NCBI GenBank assembly: GCA_963576565.1
Contig: OY755042.1
Coordinates: 112,438,411 to 112,502,410, forward strand
DNA: 64,000 nt
Source of the DNA: Aspidapion aeneum
Lineage: Eukaryota > Arthropoda > Insecta > Coleoptera > Brentidae
Direction of reading: 5' to 3'
Part shown: one piece after another, positions 21,591 through 32,520 of the stretch
How the letters are laid out: the number at the start of each line of letters is the position of its first letter
Position numbering within the stretch: position 1 is the first letter of the stretch
Translations under genes and position numbers: made by a program
Notes under the pieces: model-generated
The model's input: only the letters and a program-made list of their open reading frames with translations
Databases searched by the model: none
Told to the model about the DNA's origin: nothing

Positions 21591-22030
21591 AAAGCTGATT
21601 ACCCCTCGATTTACCCCCACTTTTTTTTTTAAGTAAAATGTATTTTATTTAACTCCAGACGCAATTACCTTTCGTTTGATATCACACACGCCATATTTTT
21701 ACATAAACTCAAATTTTTGATATATACCCCCCACCCTTTTATTTGGCTTGTGTTTGGTGGATTTTGTTCATTTTTAAATGGGACCATCTCGACCCAAAAC
21801 CCAGTGTAGGTACCAAATTTCATTAAAATCGGGCAAGCTGTTTTTGAGTTATGCGCGTTGGTCGTTACAGACAGACATACAGACAGACAGACGGCGCAAC
21901 AAAAAAGTTTCAAAATCATCTGAAACGCAAAGATATATAAAAATTTTTGAAATCGGAGCAACTTTTTTTTTCTCTAAAAAATTAGGATCACTATAGCTCA
22001 CACTACTATAGTGTAGTGTGAGCTAATAGC

Positions 22031-22562
22031 AAACAAAAACATTTTGGTTTTTGCATTCTGGAATTCGCCTCAAGGTTATATTAGAAAGGTTCGCTTTTAA
22101 AGTTAATAAAGGGTGTTAAATATTTGTATTAAACTTCTAAAATCCAAGCAAGCTTTTTTCCATTATATTAGTAACTTAAAATATTATTCAAACTTCAAAC
22201 ATCTCTCTGTATAACGGATTACTGATGTAGGACCCAATCAAAACTTAAAACTTTATAATTCCAGCTAAGAAAAAAGCTACTAAGTAAAGCCCTATTAAGT
22301 TCCTGTACGCGCAGCACTTTACTTTAGATTCTACAGCAGTTCTGTTAATTTTAATGAGAAAACCGTATGCGTAAAATTACAGAAATCACATTTATTTGCT
22401 TCTAATACGAAATCATCTAAACTACTTTTTATTTTAATAATTATAGGGTATTTAAACATATTTAAAATACTTTTTTTTCAAAGAATATAAATAAAAGAAA
22501 AATTATAATTATTTTTTGATACTTCGTAATTAATAAAAACAAGTTATCTTTTATTCTTTCTA
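22031..22562. other. Unassigned AT-rich spacer
   Basis: No gene or recognised repeat. Confidence 0.4.
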
Positions 22563-23745
22563 TCTGAGGGCATGGCAGTGCCCGGCCAAGTTCGCGCAAC
22601 TGCTGTACCATCTTTTCTTGAAACACTTTAGCCCATATTTGACCTATCTAAAAATCTTCTTCGAAATGAGCTACGACATTTAAACTTTGCACAGTCGTAG
22701 ATTATTAATTAACAACCCGTCCAAGTTTCATAGACTTCCATAAAGTAGTAAAGTAGCTACAAAATTTCAAAGAACGTCGAAATTGCCACTCATTTTCTCA
22801 TGTATAGATCATCAAAATTCTACTGTACTTCTAGGCATGCTACAAAGCTGAAAGTTGGCAGACTGATGAGAAATTATGACCAAACCCTTGGAAAAAATCA
22901 AAAAACCCCAAAATTAACATTGCCTACTTCCAGAAACGCTAGAGAGCTGAGCTTTGGCAGACTCATAGGAACTATGAAAAAAGTATAGAAAAAAATTAAA
23001 ACCCCAAAATTTTAATTTACTTCCCTCCGTTATAAATGTAAAGTTATGTAAAAGTAACATTGCCCATTTCCAGAAATGCTAGAGTGCTGAGATTTGCAGA
23101 CTAAAAGAAACTGTGATAAAACTGTAGGAAAAAAATTAAAAAACCCCAAAAATTTAAATCTACTTCCCTCCCCTATAAATGTAAAGTTATGTAAAAGTAA
23201 CATTGCCTACTTCCAGAAATTCTAGAGAGCTGAGCTTTGAAACGCTAATATAAACTATGATAAAACCATAGAAAAAATTAAAAACCTCAAAACTTTAAAT
23301 AAGACATTGCAAAAGTTTCAAATAATTTCCAAATCCTTTAAAAAAGGAGTGAAATCATAACAAAAACATTTAATGTAAAAAAAAGCCAAGTACGCGGAAA
23401 TGATATTCCGGAAAAAGAATTGAGACAAAAGTAAAGCCAAGTTCTCCAATACAAATTTTAAAACAAAAGTTCTTACTAGTTTGATAATGTTTTTCTAAAC
23501 TTGGCTATTACGGCTAATAGCAAAGTTTTAAAAACATTTCCAAACTAGTAACTCTCCATTTTAAAATTTGTATTGGAGGACTTGAGTTTACTTTTATCTC
23601 AATTGTTTTTACGAAATATCATTTCTGCGTACTTGGATTTTTTTTAAATAACATTTTTCTATTATGATTTTACTCCTTTTTTAACGGATTTAGAAAATAT
23701 TTAAGTTTTAAAGTAGTAAAATATGCGGACTATCGCATATGACAG
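22563..23745. mobile_element. FB-1 foldback, left terminus through centre
   Basis: The terminus TCTGAGGGCATGGCAGTGCC (22563-22582) is the near-perfect inverse of the right terminus at 28744-28763. It is followed by four monomers (22830-23290), then a palindromic centre: AAGCCAAGTTCTCCAATACA (about 23440) and its complement TGTATTGGAGGACTTG (about 23568). Similarity to the right arm fades near 23745. Non-coding. Confidence 0.8.
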
Positions 23746-23917
23746 CCAATCTTTCAACATAATGATTTATTTGGTTTAATATACGAACCGAAATAAATAC
23801 TGTCGAATTTAATTATAGATAAATAAACGACTTAGTTTTAAATTCGACATTGTTATGTCAATTTTAAAAGATCAGCAATGTAAATGTGTCAAAATACTGT
23901 CTGACACTATTATTGCA

Positions 23918-24063
23918 TGGCTTTATTCCAATAAGTCCCTATTGATCTTTGGATTGACTGTTGCCTTTTAACTCTAAGACGCCCTCATTTTCTGCGCCCT
24001 ATTGGTTGCCATTCTAGGACCTGCTTTGGTAATCTTTCGTCCTTCATTCGTTGTACATGACCC
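23918..24063 (-). pseudogene. RTE-A C-terminal fragment, part 1 (split by an insertion)
   Basis: On the minus strand it matches the GRRKRGRP-type C-terminal tail of RTE-A (CGCAGAAAATGAGGGCG region) up to the YGHVQRM segment, then breaks at 24063 where a 1-kb element begins. The other half resumes at 25065. Ordinary decayed copy, no intact frame. Confidence 0.75.
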
Positions 24064-25064
24064 CACATAGCAGAAAAATCACATCAACGTTAAATTAACG
24101 TGAACCAAAATAAGTAACTAACAAGTTTTTTTTTACTTGAAAACAACCTCATATCATGTAATATTTATTTTGTTAAATCTACATGCTTAAAGATAACTTA
24201 AAAACAAGGAGAAATCAACCTATAAAAATGTACTTTTTGCTGAAGTTTCTGGTGCTGTGTATATAACGTGTTTTTTACCCTCGTTATTTTCATGTATCAA
24301 ATTCACACTTGAAAAGTCCTCCACAACATGTTCTAAAACACCACTAGATTAAGACTTCTCAAACCTACTAACTTTCTGCGTCTTTGTTGGACACGTTTTT
24401 TTAATAACATTTTTTTAACTTAAAAGAGACGCGAAAGGAAGTTATAAAAGTTCACTAGTTTAAGACTGCAACACTTCAAGACAATTTTAAAGATGGCGCT
24501 CAAGGAAAGATAAAATATCTATATATCTATCTATATACATTATGTTTTTTTTAAAAGCTAAACAAGATTTTTTAACAGCACACTTTTACAGAATATTAAT
24601 GTGTCTTTATTAGGTTAATAACAGATGCGTCGTGATCGTGAAGGATCAGGGATTAGTTCCTTAAAAGGTTTTTGGAGTTTAGAGGCCAAAGCACTGCCTG
24701 ATAGATTTCGTCAAAGTGAAAAATCCCGACAATAGGTGGCGCTGCTGCTAGTAAAATCTCAAAAATATTCAGTTGAAAAGCCATGCAAGTCGCGTTTTAA
24801 AATTCTTGTAGAAAAGGCGTGAATCTAATGTGATTCTAACGTAAAAATCACTTGAAACTAACGTAAAAACATTGCTGTTTTAATTTTATAATAGCGGTAT
24901 TACAACGCAGTTTTTAGCAACGTTATTTATTATAACGTTAATGAATGGCCTATTAAGCTTGTTTTCATATATAAAATAAACGTTTTTTTCTAGCAGCTTT
25001 TAAAAGCAAAGTTTTTTTTTTCTCACGCCTTTTTTACGTGTTAAACACGTGTTTGGGCTATGTG
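24064..25064. mobile_element. 1-kb element with CACATAGC ends, inserted in RTE-A
   Basis: The ends CACATAGC (24064) and GCTATGTG (to 25064) interrupt the retrotransposon sequence TGTACATGGCCGTACC, known intact from 33855 and 54425. Flanks GACC and GGCC suggest a 4-bp TSD with one change. The interior is AT-rich with several AACGTTA/TTAACGT motifs in both orientations and no long frame. Superfamily unknown. Confidence 0.7.
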
Positions 25065-25217
25065 AGGCCGTACCATATCAGTTGTCTTTTAGTGGTGTCA
25101 TTCGTTATGCTTCCCTCGATTCCCATTCTCCCTTTTATTATCTCATTTCTTATATGATCTGTTCTAGATATTCTTATTGATCTTCTTATTGCATCCATTT
25201 CGACACAAATAATTTTT
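25065..25217 (-). pseudogene. RTE-A fragment, part 2
   Basis: It continues part 1 upstream on the minus strand, through the segment that reads ITDD, IKGRMGIE and MDAIRRSIRIS in other copies, and stops at GACAC (25217). Together with part 1 it is a ~300-bp relic. Confidence 0.7.
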
Positions 25218-25629
25218 TTAAGTTTATTTTTTTTTCAATTACCGTATTTTGGCAGGCGAGTTATATTATAGTTGAGGTTTATTTTCGTCATTAATCTGAC
25301 TTTACCAAAGTCCTATTTACGCAGCTTAATTTACAAAGTTGTGAATTTATAGAGGAAGTTTTAGTGGCGCGAAAGTTGAGTTTTATCTTTGGGGTCCGCC
25401 TTTATTTTGGATATTAAACAGCCTAAGTGTCATTTGACTTCTAGGACTTCAGATCCAACCTGGCTTTGTTAGCCTTGACCCAGACAGGGGCCGTCTCTCT
25501 GGGGTCACAAGAAACGTACTTTTTTCAAAAACATTTTTTTTGGAATACTTATCGGTCTTCCAAAAACAACTTTTTTGAAAACCGTTTTTTTTCCATGGAA
25601 AATTTTTTTAATAAAAATAGATTTTTGTA
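25218..25629. other. Unassigned spacer
   Basis: No gene seen; it leads into the duplicated segment. Confidence 0.4.
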
Positions 25630-25934
25630 ACAAATTCCACGATTCATTTTTCTGCAAGAGCACACGTGGCCAAAGTTCGGGGCCCCCGAAGAATTGGGGC
25701 CCCAATAACGTCTTTAAATAATTGTAGAATTTTATTTATTTTTTTGTTCTTAACTCGACTAATTAAAAGAGTTAAAAGAATATCTGTGCGAACTGCAGCA
25801 AAAAAATCAAAACTGCCACGAATTTACTGAAATATGAAGATGTTGATAAAATTTTACTTTCTGGTTTTAAGTACTGTTTATGAAATAAAATCGTTTAAAT
25901 TTGAAGGAAGTTAACGAGGTAAAAAGTTTTTACA

Positions 25935-26285
25935 AAAAAGTTTCACGGGCAAGACCTCAGAGGTGAAGGTAGCTCGGGGGCGCGGTTCTGCCATTAGGCT
26001 TCATTCAGCCTGAGGGCTCAGGCTGTTTTCTGGGAGCAGATTATATCTGTCTCCGTCGCGACGTCAAAATTAGCCTCAAAACTGAGGAAACCCTGACCGA
26101 AGGTGCAAATTGACAGTTGATCTCTCCTCAGTAAACACCATATTTCATATTCCTTTTCAGATATCCACATCATCAATTCATCTCCTTCCATTTTATGGTG
26201 CTCGGGCTGAATGAAGCCTAATGAGGCAGAAACGCGTCCCCGAGCTACATTTACCTCTAAGGTCTTGCCCGTGAAACTATTTTGT
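25935..26285. mobile_element. Inverted pair of PLE-type terminal repeats
   Basis: Arms of about 80 bp (GTTTCACGGGCAAGACCTCA at the left, its complement ending near 26277) flank a centre. The right arm reads CTGAATGAAGCC-TAATGA-GGCAGAAACGCG, a degenerate CTGANGA/GAAACG hammerhead-like layout of the kind seen in the PLE at 56.5 kb; the left arm holds the inverse. Unit 2 lacks it at the matching site (about 29295). PLE origin is inference. Confidence 0.55.
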
Positions 26286-26563
26286 AAATCGTTTAACTTA
26301 AAATGATTTTTTTATAGAAGCGTTTTGACTTTAAATATACCATACTTGAATGTTGTGGTACAGTTGCCCACTTTTTTAAAGCCATCTTATTTTTGCAACA
26401 TTTCTAGAATACAAAGAAACAGTGCGCTGTTTGGTAACACTTCGAGGTTTCAAATAAGTATCATGATTTAGTAAATGATTTTTATTAGCAGTTTTTAAAG
26501 TCTGCTGAATTTCCTGCCATTCCAAACAAGTTTAAACATGTTTTATATTTTTTATTTCTTATT

Positions 26564-27600
26564 TGTCAAACACACTGTGTTTATTGTACTACAATCTAAT
26601 CAGTAAAACTAATTAGCAATTTTTTTTTTAACTTAATTTACAAGAAACGTCAGATTTAAACTTAGGGTTCACTCAACAGTTCTCCCCGCTTTATTTATAG
26701 CATTATTTTGTTTTATGTAATTCACTTAGTTTACTAGCTTAAACGGCCTCACTCTTTTTAGTCTTCGAACTAGCATAGCATTCTCGAGAAGTTGAATTGC
26801 TTCCAGTCTCTGCACTACATTTTCGATTTTTAGATTCCGATGAAGGTCACTATTTCCAACGTACCAAGGTGCATTCACAATGTTTCTTAATACTTTATTT
26901 TGAAATCTTTGTACAACTAGGATGTCCATACTGGTTTCAGTATTTGTCTGTAAAGCATTAACTGATTATGAATTGTTAAACTGGACTTTATTCTTCTTTT
27001 CAAGTTCTTCTTTTTTTTTCTTAAAATGTGCTTTCCAGCGCAATTTGGCATCAAGTGCCATACCGAGATATTTTGCCTGATTTAAATATGGTACGGGAAT
27101 GTTGTTAATTGTTATTTGCATGTGATTTATATCTTTGTTTGTAAAATCAACATAAATTAATTTGGTTTCATTTAATTTTATACGCCACTTTGTGGTCCAA
27201 CTGTGAACTTCGGTAACTGCAGCCTGAAGGTTTTCTATGCATTTTTCAATAGATTTTTCTACCTTCAATAAACCAGTATCATCTGCAAATGTTGCTAAGT
27301 GACAATTCCTGTGTTACTCTGAAATGTCTATCAGATATGTATGATTCCAAAATATCCGAATATTGTTTTGACAGAAAAGATATTGGCCTGTAAGATGACG
27401 CGTCATGGAGTGGTTTTCCCGGTTTTGGAATCATAATAACTTCTTCAACTTTCCACAGTTTATAGGTACATACCTAAGCCTAAAGGACGCATAATTAGGA
27501 TGCATAGTTTTACGATAGCTTTTCTGGGGAGTTGTTTTATGACTAGCCCGTTAATAAGGTCATACCCTGGGGCTTTTTTCGAATTAAGAAATTTTTATAT
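26564..27600 (-). pseudogene. Jockey-like non-LTR retrotransposon remnant (unit 1)
   Basis: Minus-strand segments: a 5' part equivalent to the KKAPGYDL region, then a deletion removing RT motifs A and B and, in this unit, motif C as well; then WTTKWRIKLNETKLIYVDFT, QAKYLGMALDAKLRWKAH (palm/thumb), and ILVVQRFQNKVLRNIVNAPW with RRLKRVRPFKLVN near the C-terminus. The order is that of Jockey-clade pol. The 3' UTR includes CACACTGTGTTTATTGTACT. Several frames, many stops; non-functional. Confidence 0.8.
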
Positions 27601-28087
27601 GACATCGAAAAAAAATCGGCGACGGTACCTCAACTTTTTTATGCAGTAATAACACATAAATTTTTAGAAATGTCCTAGTGTAAAAAGCAAAAAATAAGCT
27701 TTTGTATTATAGTGCCTACATTTTATGCAGAATTTTGTCCTACATCGGAAAAAAACTCGGCGAGTATAAATAAGAGGTGCTTTTTCATTTTTAAATTGAA
27801 AAATATGTTAAAATGGGAAAGTTTTCTTGTCGTTTGCACGCATTTATACTAATTTTTGTTTTGAAATGTCATATGAGATGTTTTAAAAACATCAGGGTTC
27901 CAAATCAATTTTCCGCCTGATGCACGTGCTTATACAGGATGTCCCAAAAAGATACCGACAAACTGTAAGGGGTGGTAGGTTCATCAAAACAATTTTTTTT
28001 ATCTAGTAAACATATGTCCGCAAATAAGCCGTTTGGGCGCTAGAACAAAAAACTGCTTTTGGTACTTGTATTTTGCGTACAATGAAC

Positions 28088-28171
28088 AATTCTGTGGTAG
28101 GAAGTCAAAAGGGGGTAACTTAGGCTTTACTACATCTGAGTTACCCCCTTTTGACTTCCTACCACAGAATT
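28088..28171. mobile_element. 84-bp perfect hairpin insertion
   Basis: Two 33-nt arms (28088-28120 and 28139-28171) are exact reverse complements around an 18-nt loop. Unit 2 at the same position (about 31300) reads GAACAATAATTGTAAACAAT without it, so it is an insertion. Its ends are AATTCTGTGGTAGG. Probably a tiny MITE. Confidence 0.8.
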
Positions 28172-28185
28172 ATTGTAAACAATTA

Positions 28186-28763
28186 TTGGGTACTTGGCTT
28201 TTTTTTATATGAAATGTTTTAGTTATGATTTCACTCGTTTTTTAAAGGATTTGGATAATATTTAAGTTTTAATGTAGGAAAATATGCGGAATATTGTTCA
28301 AAACTTTTACAATGCCTTTTTTGCAATTTTTAGGTTTTTTAATTTTGTCCTATGGTTTTATCGTAGTTCCTATCAGTTTTCGAAAGCTCAGCTCTCTAGC
28401 GTTTCTGAAAGTGGACAATGTTACTTTTACATAACTTTACAGTTATAGGGAGTAAATTAGAATTTTAGGGTCTGGTTATACTTTTAATCTATATGCCAAA
28501 TTTCAGCTTTTTAGCATGTCTGGAAGTACACTAGAATTTTGATGATCTTTTTGAAATTTCGTAACTACTTTACTACTTTATGAAAGTCCATGACACTTGT
28601 AGGGATTGTTAAGTCTATGACAATCTACGACTATTCAAAGTTTGAGTTTCGTAGCTCATTCCAAAGTCGAGTTTTAGATAGGTCAAATATGGGGTAAAAT
28701 GTTTCAAGCGAAGATGGTACATCAGTTTACGCAAACTTTGCGTGGCACTGCCGTGCCCTCAGA
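28186..28763. mobile_element. FB-1 right arm (unit 1)
   Basis: Half of the palindromic centre, then reversed monomers (CGAAAGCTCAGCTCTCTAGC at about 28380) and the terminus GGCACTGCCGTGCCCTCAGA at 28744-28763. Confidence 0.75.
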
Positions 28764-28800
28764 TTAATGGAGAACAAAAACAGATACCTTCTGTCCATGG

Positions 28801-29000
28801 NNNNNNNNNNNNNNNNNNNNNNNNNNNNNNNNNNNNNNNNNNNNNNNNNNNNNNNNNNNNNNNNNNNNNNNNNNNNNNNNNNNNNNNNNNNNNNNNNNNN
28901 NNNNNNNNNNNNNNNNNNNNNNNNNNNNNNNNNNNNNNNNNNNNNNNNNNNNNNNNNNNNNNNNNNNNNNNNNNNNNNNNNNNNNNNNNNNNNNNNNNNN
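28801..29000. other. Assembly gap (200 N)
   Basis: Placeholder Ns lie between the two tandem units; the true sequence and length are unknown, and open frames spanning it are meaningless. Confidence 1.
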
Positions 29001-29559
29001 AATTCTATAACTTGTTTTTCTGCAAGGGCCGCGAGGCCAAAGTGCGGGGTCCCCGAAGAATAGGGGCCCCAATAACGCCTTTAAATAATTGGCAGAATTT
29101 TATTAATTTTTTTGTTCTTAAATCGACTGATTAAATGTTTGACCAAAAAAGTAAAAAGAATATATTAATCTGTGAGAAATGCAGCAAAAGAATCAAAACT
29201 GCTAAGAATTTACTGAAATATACCATATGAAGATGTTGATAAAATATAACTTTCTGGTTTGTAGTACTGTTTATGATACAAATAAAATCGTTTAAATTAA
29301 AAGAACTTTTTTTAATAGAAGCGTTTTAAATATACTATACTCAAATGTTGTGGTACAATCGGCCACTTTTTTAATGTCATCTTATTTTTACAACATTTGT
29401 AGAATACTAAGAAACAGTGCGCTTGGCAACACTTCATGGTTTCAAATACATCATGATTTAATAAAAGATTTTCATTAGCAGTTTTTAAAGTCTGCTGAAA
29501 TTCCTGCCATTCCAAACGAGTTTAAACATGTTTTATATTTTTTATTTGTTAAACACACT

Positions 29560-30790
29560 GTGTTTATTGTACTTCAATCTAGGGTTCACTCAACAGTTCT
29601 CCCCACTTTGTTTTGTTTGTTACTCACAATAATTGTGTTGTGTTTATAGAATTATTTTGTTTCATGTAATTCGCTTAGTTGACTGGTCAAACGGCCTCAC
29701 TCTTTTTAGTCTTCGAACTAGCATATGGAATTGGAATCACAATTAGCATAGCGTCTAGAAGCTGAATTGCTTCCACATTCACATGTCGATGGAGTCTATC
29801 TTCATGGCTTTTTGCGTACTTTTTTATAGTCTCTGCTACAGTTTCGAATTTTAGATCCCAATGAAGGTCACTATTTCGAACGTACCAAGGTGCATTCACA
29901 ATGTTTCTTAATACTTTATTTTAAAATCTTTGTAAAACTAGGATGTTACTCTCTTGTGCACAACTCCATAGTTGAATACCATATGTCCATACTGCTTTCA
30001 GTATTTGTCTGTAAAGCAGTAACTTATTATGAATTGTTAAATTGGACTTCCTTCCAACTAGCCAGTTCATTTTTCTATACCTTATCTCAAGTTCTTCTTT
30101 TTTTTTCTTAACATGTGTTCTCCAGCGGAATTTGGCATCAAGTGTCATACTGGGATATTTTGCCTGATTTAAATATGGTAGGTACGGGAATGTTGTTAAT
30201 TGTTATTTGCATGTGATTTATATTTTTGTTTGTAAAATCAATATGAATTGATTTGGTTTTATTTAATTTTATTCGCCACTTGTGGTCCAACTGTAAACTT
30301 CGGTGACTGCATCCTGAAGTTTTTCTATGCATTCTTCTATAGATTTTTCTTCCGTCAATAAACCAGTGTCATCGGCAAATGTTGCTAAGTGACAGTGTTC
30401 TGGCTTTGGAATATCGCAAGTGAATAACAAGTATAGATAAGGGCCTAGTATGCTACCATGGGGCACGCCTGCTTGAATTTCTCTTAAATTTGAGTATGAG
30501 CCTTCCTGTTTTACTCTGAAATGTCTATCAGATATGTATGATTCCAAAATATCCGAATATTGTTTTGGCAGAAAAGATATTGGCCTGTAAGATGACTTGT
30601 CATGGAGTGGTTTTCCCGGTTTTGGAATCATGATAACTTCTGCAACTTTCCACAGTTTAGGTACATACCTAAGCCTAAAGGACACATTAATTAGGTTGCA
30701 TAGTTTTACGATTGCTTTTCTGGGGAGTTGTTTTATGACTAGCCCGTTAATAAGATCATACCCTGGGGCTTTTTTCAAATTAAGACATTT
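29560..30790 (-). pseudogene. Jockey-like non-LTR retrotransposon remnant (unit 2)
   Basis: The clearest copy. The minus-strand frame 30778-30269 has APGYDLINGLVIKQLPRK, WKVAEVIMIPKPGKP, SSYRPISFLP, then an internal deletion of roughly 100 residues (motif A with its catalytic Asp is lost), then ISDRHFRVKQEG, IQAGVPHGSILGPYLYLLF (motif B) and TFADDTGLL (motif C). Further frames down to 29687 give the palm/thumb and C-terminus (LRYRKMNWLVGRKSNLTI-like, WTYGIQLWSCAQESNILVLQ, NAPWYVRNSDLHWDLK). The same deletion in unit 1 shows it predates the segment duplication. Endonuclease and ORF1 are absent. Confidence 0.85.
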
Positions 30791-31414
30791 TTATATGACA
30801 TTGAAAAAGTGGGCGACGGTACCTCAACTTTTTTATGCAGTAATAACACATAAATTTTTAGAAATGTCCTAGTGTAAAAAGCAAAAAGTAAGCTTTTGTA
30901 TTATAGTGCCTACATTTTATGCAGAATTTTGTCCTACATCGGAAAAAAACTCGGCGAGTATAAATAAGAGGCGCTTTTTCATTTTTAAATTGAAAAATAT
31001 GTTAAAATGGGAAAGTTTTCTTGTCGCTTGCACGCATTTATACTAATTTTTGTTTTGAAATATCATATGAGATGTTTTAAAAAACATCAGGGTTCAAAAC
31101 CAATTTTCCGCCTGAAGCACGTGCTTATACAGGATGCCCCAAAAATATACCTACAAACTGTAAGGGGTGGTAGGGGCCCTCAAAATAAAATTTGTTTCTC
31201 CAGTAAACATTTGTTCGCAAATGAGCCGTTTGGGCTCTAGACCAAAAAAACTGTTTTTGGTACTTTTATTTTGCGCATTAATTGAATCGCTGTTTACCAT
31301 GAACAATAATTGTAAACAATTATTCATTTGTTAATAAACAAAATAATGAGTAACCTGCGCTCTCCTAGTGACCTAAAATCTGAAAAAAATTAATAATTAC
31401 ATAATATGAATATT

Positions 31415-32480
31415 TTATCATAACAAAAACATTTTATGTAAAAGAAAGCCAAGTACGCGAAAATAGTATTCCGTAAAAGAATTGAGATAAAAGTAAAGCC
31501 AAGTTCTCCAATACAAAATTTAAAATGAAAGGTTCTTACTAGTTTGGAAATATTTTTTTTTTAAATTTGCTATTACAGCCAAATTTATGTTCAATTTAGC
31601 ACTGTGCCTAGGAGTCATTTGCAGCCGTAATAGCCAAATTTAGAGAAACATTTCCAAACTAGTAAAAACCTTCCATTTTGAAATTGGTATTGGAGAACTT
31701 GGCTTTACTTTTATTTCAATTCTTTTTACGGAATACCATTTTCGCGTACTTGGCATTTTTTTTACATGAAATGTTTTTGTTATGATTTCACTTGTTTTTT
31801 AAAGAATTTGGATATTTAAGTTTTAAAGTAGTAAAATATGCGGAATATTGTTCAAAACTTTTGCAATGCCTTATTAGAAATTATTAGGTTTTTTAATTTT
31901 TTCCTATGGTTTTTACATAGTTTCTATCAGCCTTCTAAAGCTCAGCACTCTAGCGATCCTGGAAGTGGGCAATGTTAGTTTTACATAACTTTACATTTAT
32001 TGGGGAGGAAAGTAAATTAAAATTTTGATGCTTTTAAGTTTTTTATCATAGTTTTATCATAGTTCCTAGCAGTCTTCGAAAGCTCAGCTCTCTAGCGTTT
32101 CTGGAAGTGGGGAATGTTACTTTTACATAACTTTACATTTATAAGAGAGTAAATTAGAATTTGGGGTTTTTTCCCTGAGTCTGGTCATAATTTCTATCAG
32201 TCTGCGAAATTTCTGCTTTTTAGCTTGTCTGCAAGTACAGTAGAATTTTGGTTTTTTTTCCCAGGGTCTGGTCATAATTTCGTAACTACTTTACTACTTC
32301 ATGAAACTCCATAAAACTTAGAGGGGTTGTTAACTCTATAAAGATCTACGACTGTGCAAAGTTTGAGTTTCGTAGTTCACTCCGAAGTAGAGTTTTAGAT
32401 AGGTCAAATATGGGTGGAAATGTTTCAAGAAAAGATGGTACATCAGCTTACGCAAACATAGCGGGGCACTGCCGTGTCGT
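31415..32480. mobile_element. FB-1 foldback, centre and right arm (unit 2)
   Basis: The full palindromic centre (AAGCCAAGTTCTCCAATACA at 31499, complement at 31690), then reversed monomers at 31930-32240 and the terminus GGGGCACTGCCGTG near 32463. It lacks the left monomer arm. Confidence 0.8.
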
Positions 32481-32520
32481 CTGATTAGTGAAGAGCAAAA
32501 ACAGATGCCTTCTGGCCATG

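Larger units (their letters stand above)
20536..22030. repeat. Compound repeat bounded by GCTCACAC hairpins
   Basis: The left boundary has AGCTCACAC...GTGTGAGTT (20535-20577); the right has TAGCTCACACTAC paired with GTAGTGTGAGCTA (about 21994-22026). Inside are three ~100-bp direct repeats (AACTCCAGACTCAATTACCT near 20612, 20729 and 21652), two 10-mer minisatellites, a MITE-like block and an (ACAG)n tract at 21868. Probably one mobile family with internal expansion; class unknown. Confidence 0.5.
25630..28799. repeat. Duplicated composite segment, unit 1
   Basis: It aligns with 29001-32520 in order: a GGGGCCCCAATAACG block, a deleted Jockey-like remnant, a GGCGACGGTACCTCAACTTT block, and an FB-1 right arm ending near CCATGG. 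Both units share the same Jockey truncation point and internal deletion. Unit 1 also carries an insertion at 25935-26285 and a hairpin at 28088-28171 that unit 2 lacks. Confidence 0.75.
29001..32520. repeat. Duplicated composite segment, unit 2
   Basis: Same order as unit 1 (25630-28799), beginning inside the gap. It ends with ACAGATGCCTTCTGGCCATGG, matching the end of unit 1. It includes more of the FB-1 centre than unit 1. Confidence 0.75.

Noticed and set aside
20708..21620. Multiple overlapping Thr/Gln/Ser/Tyr- or Cys/Val-rich frames on both strands
   Set aside because: Artefacts of the TACTGTCGAG-type minisatellite; open in many frames at once.
22563..28763. One giant 6.2-kb FB-1 element bounded by the two matching termini
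   Set aside because: The centre's right half occurs both at 23600-23745 and 28186-28300, so two copies are more likely than one element.
28742..29134. Open frames spanning the N gap
   Set aside because: They consist mostly of undefined residues.
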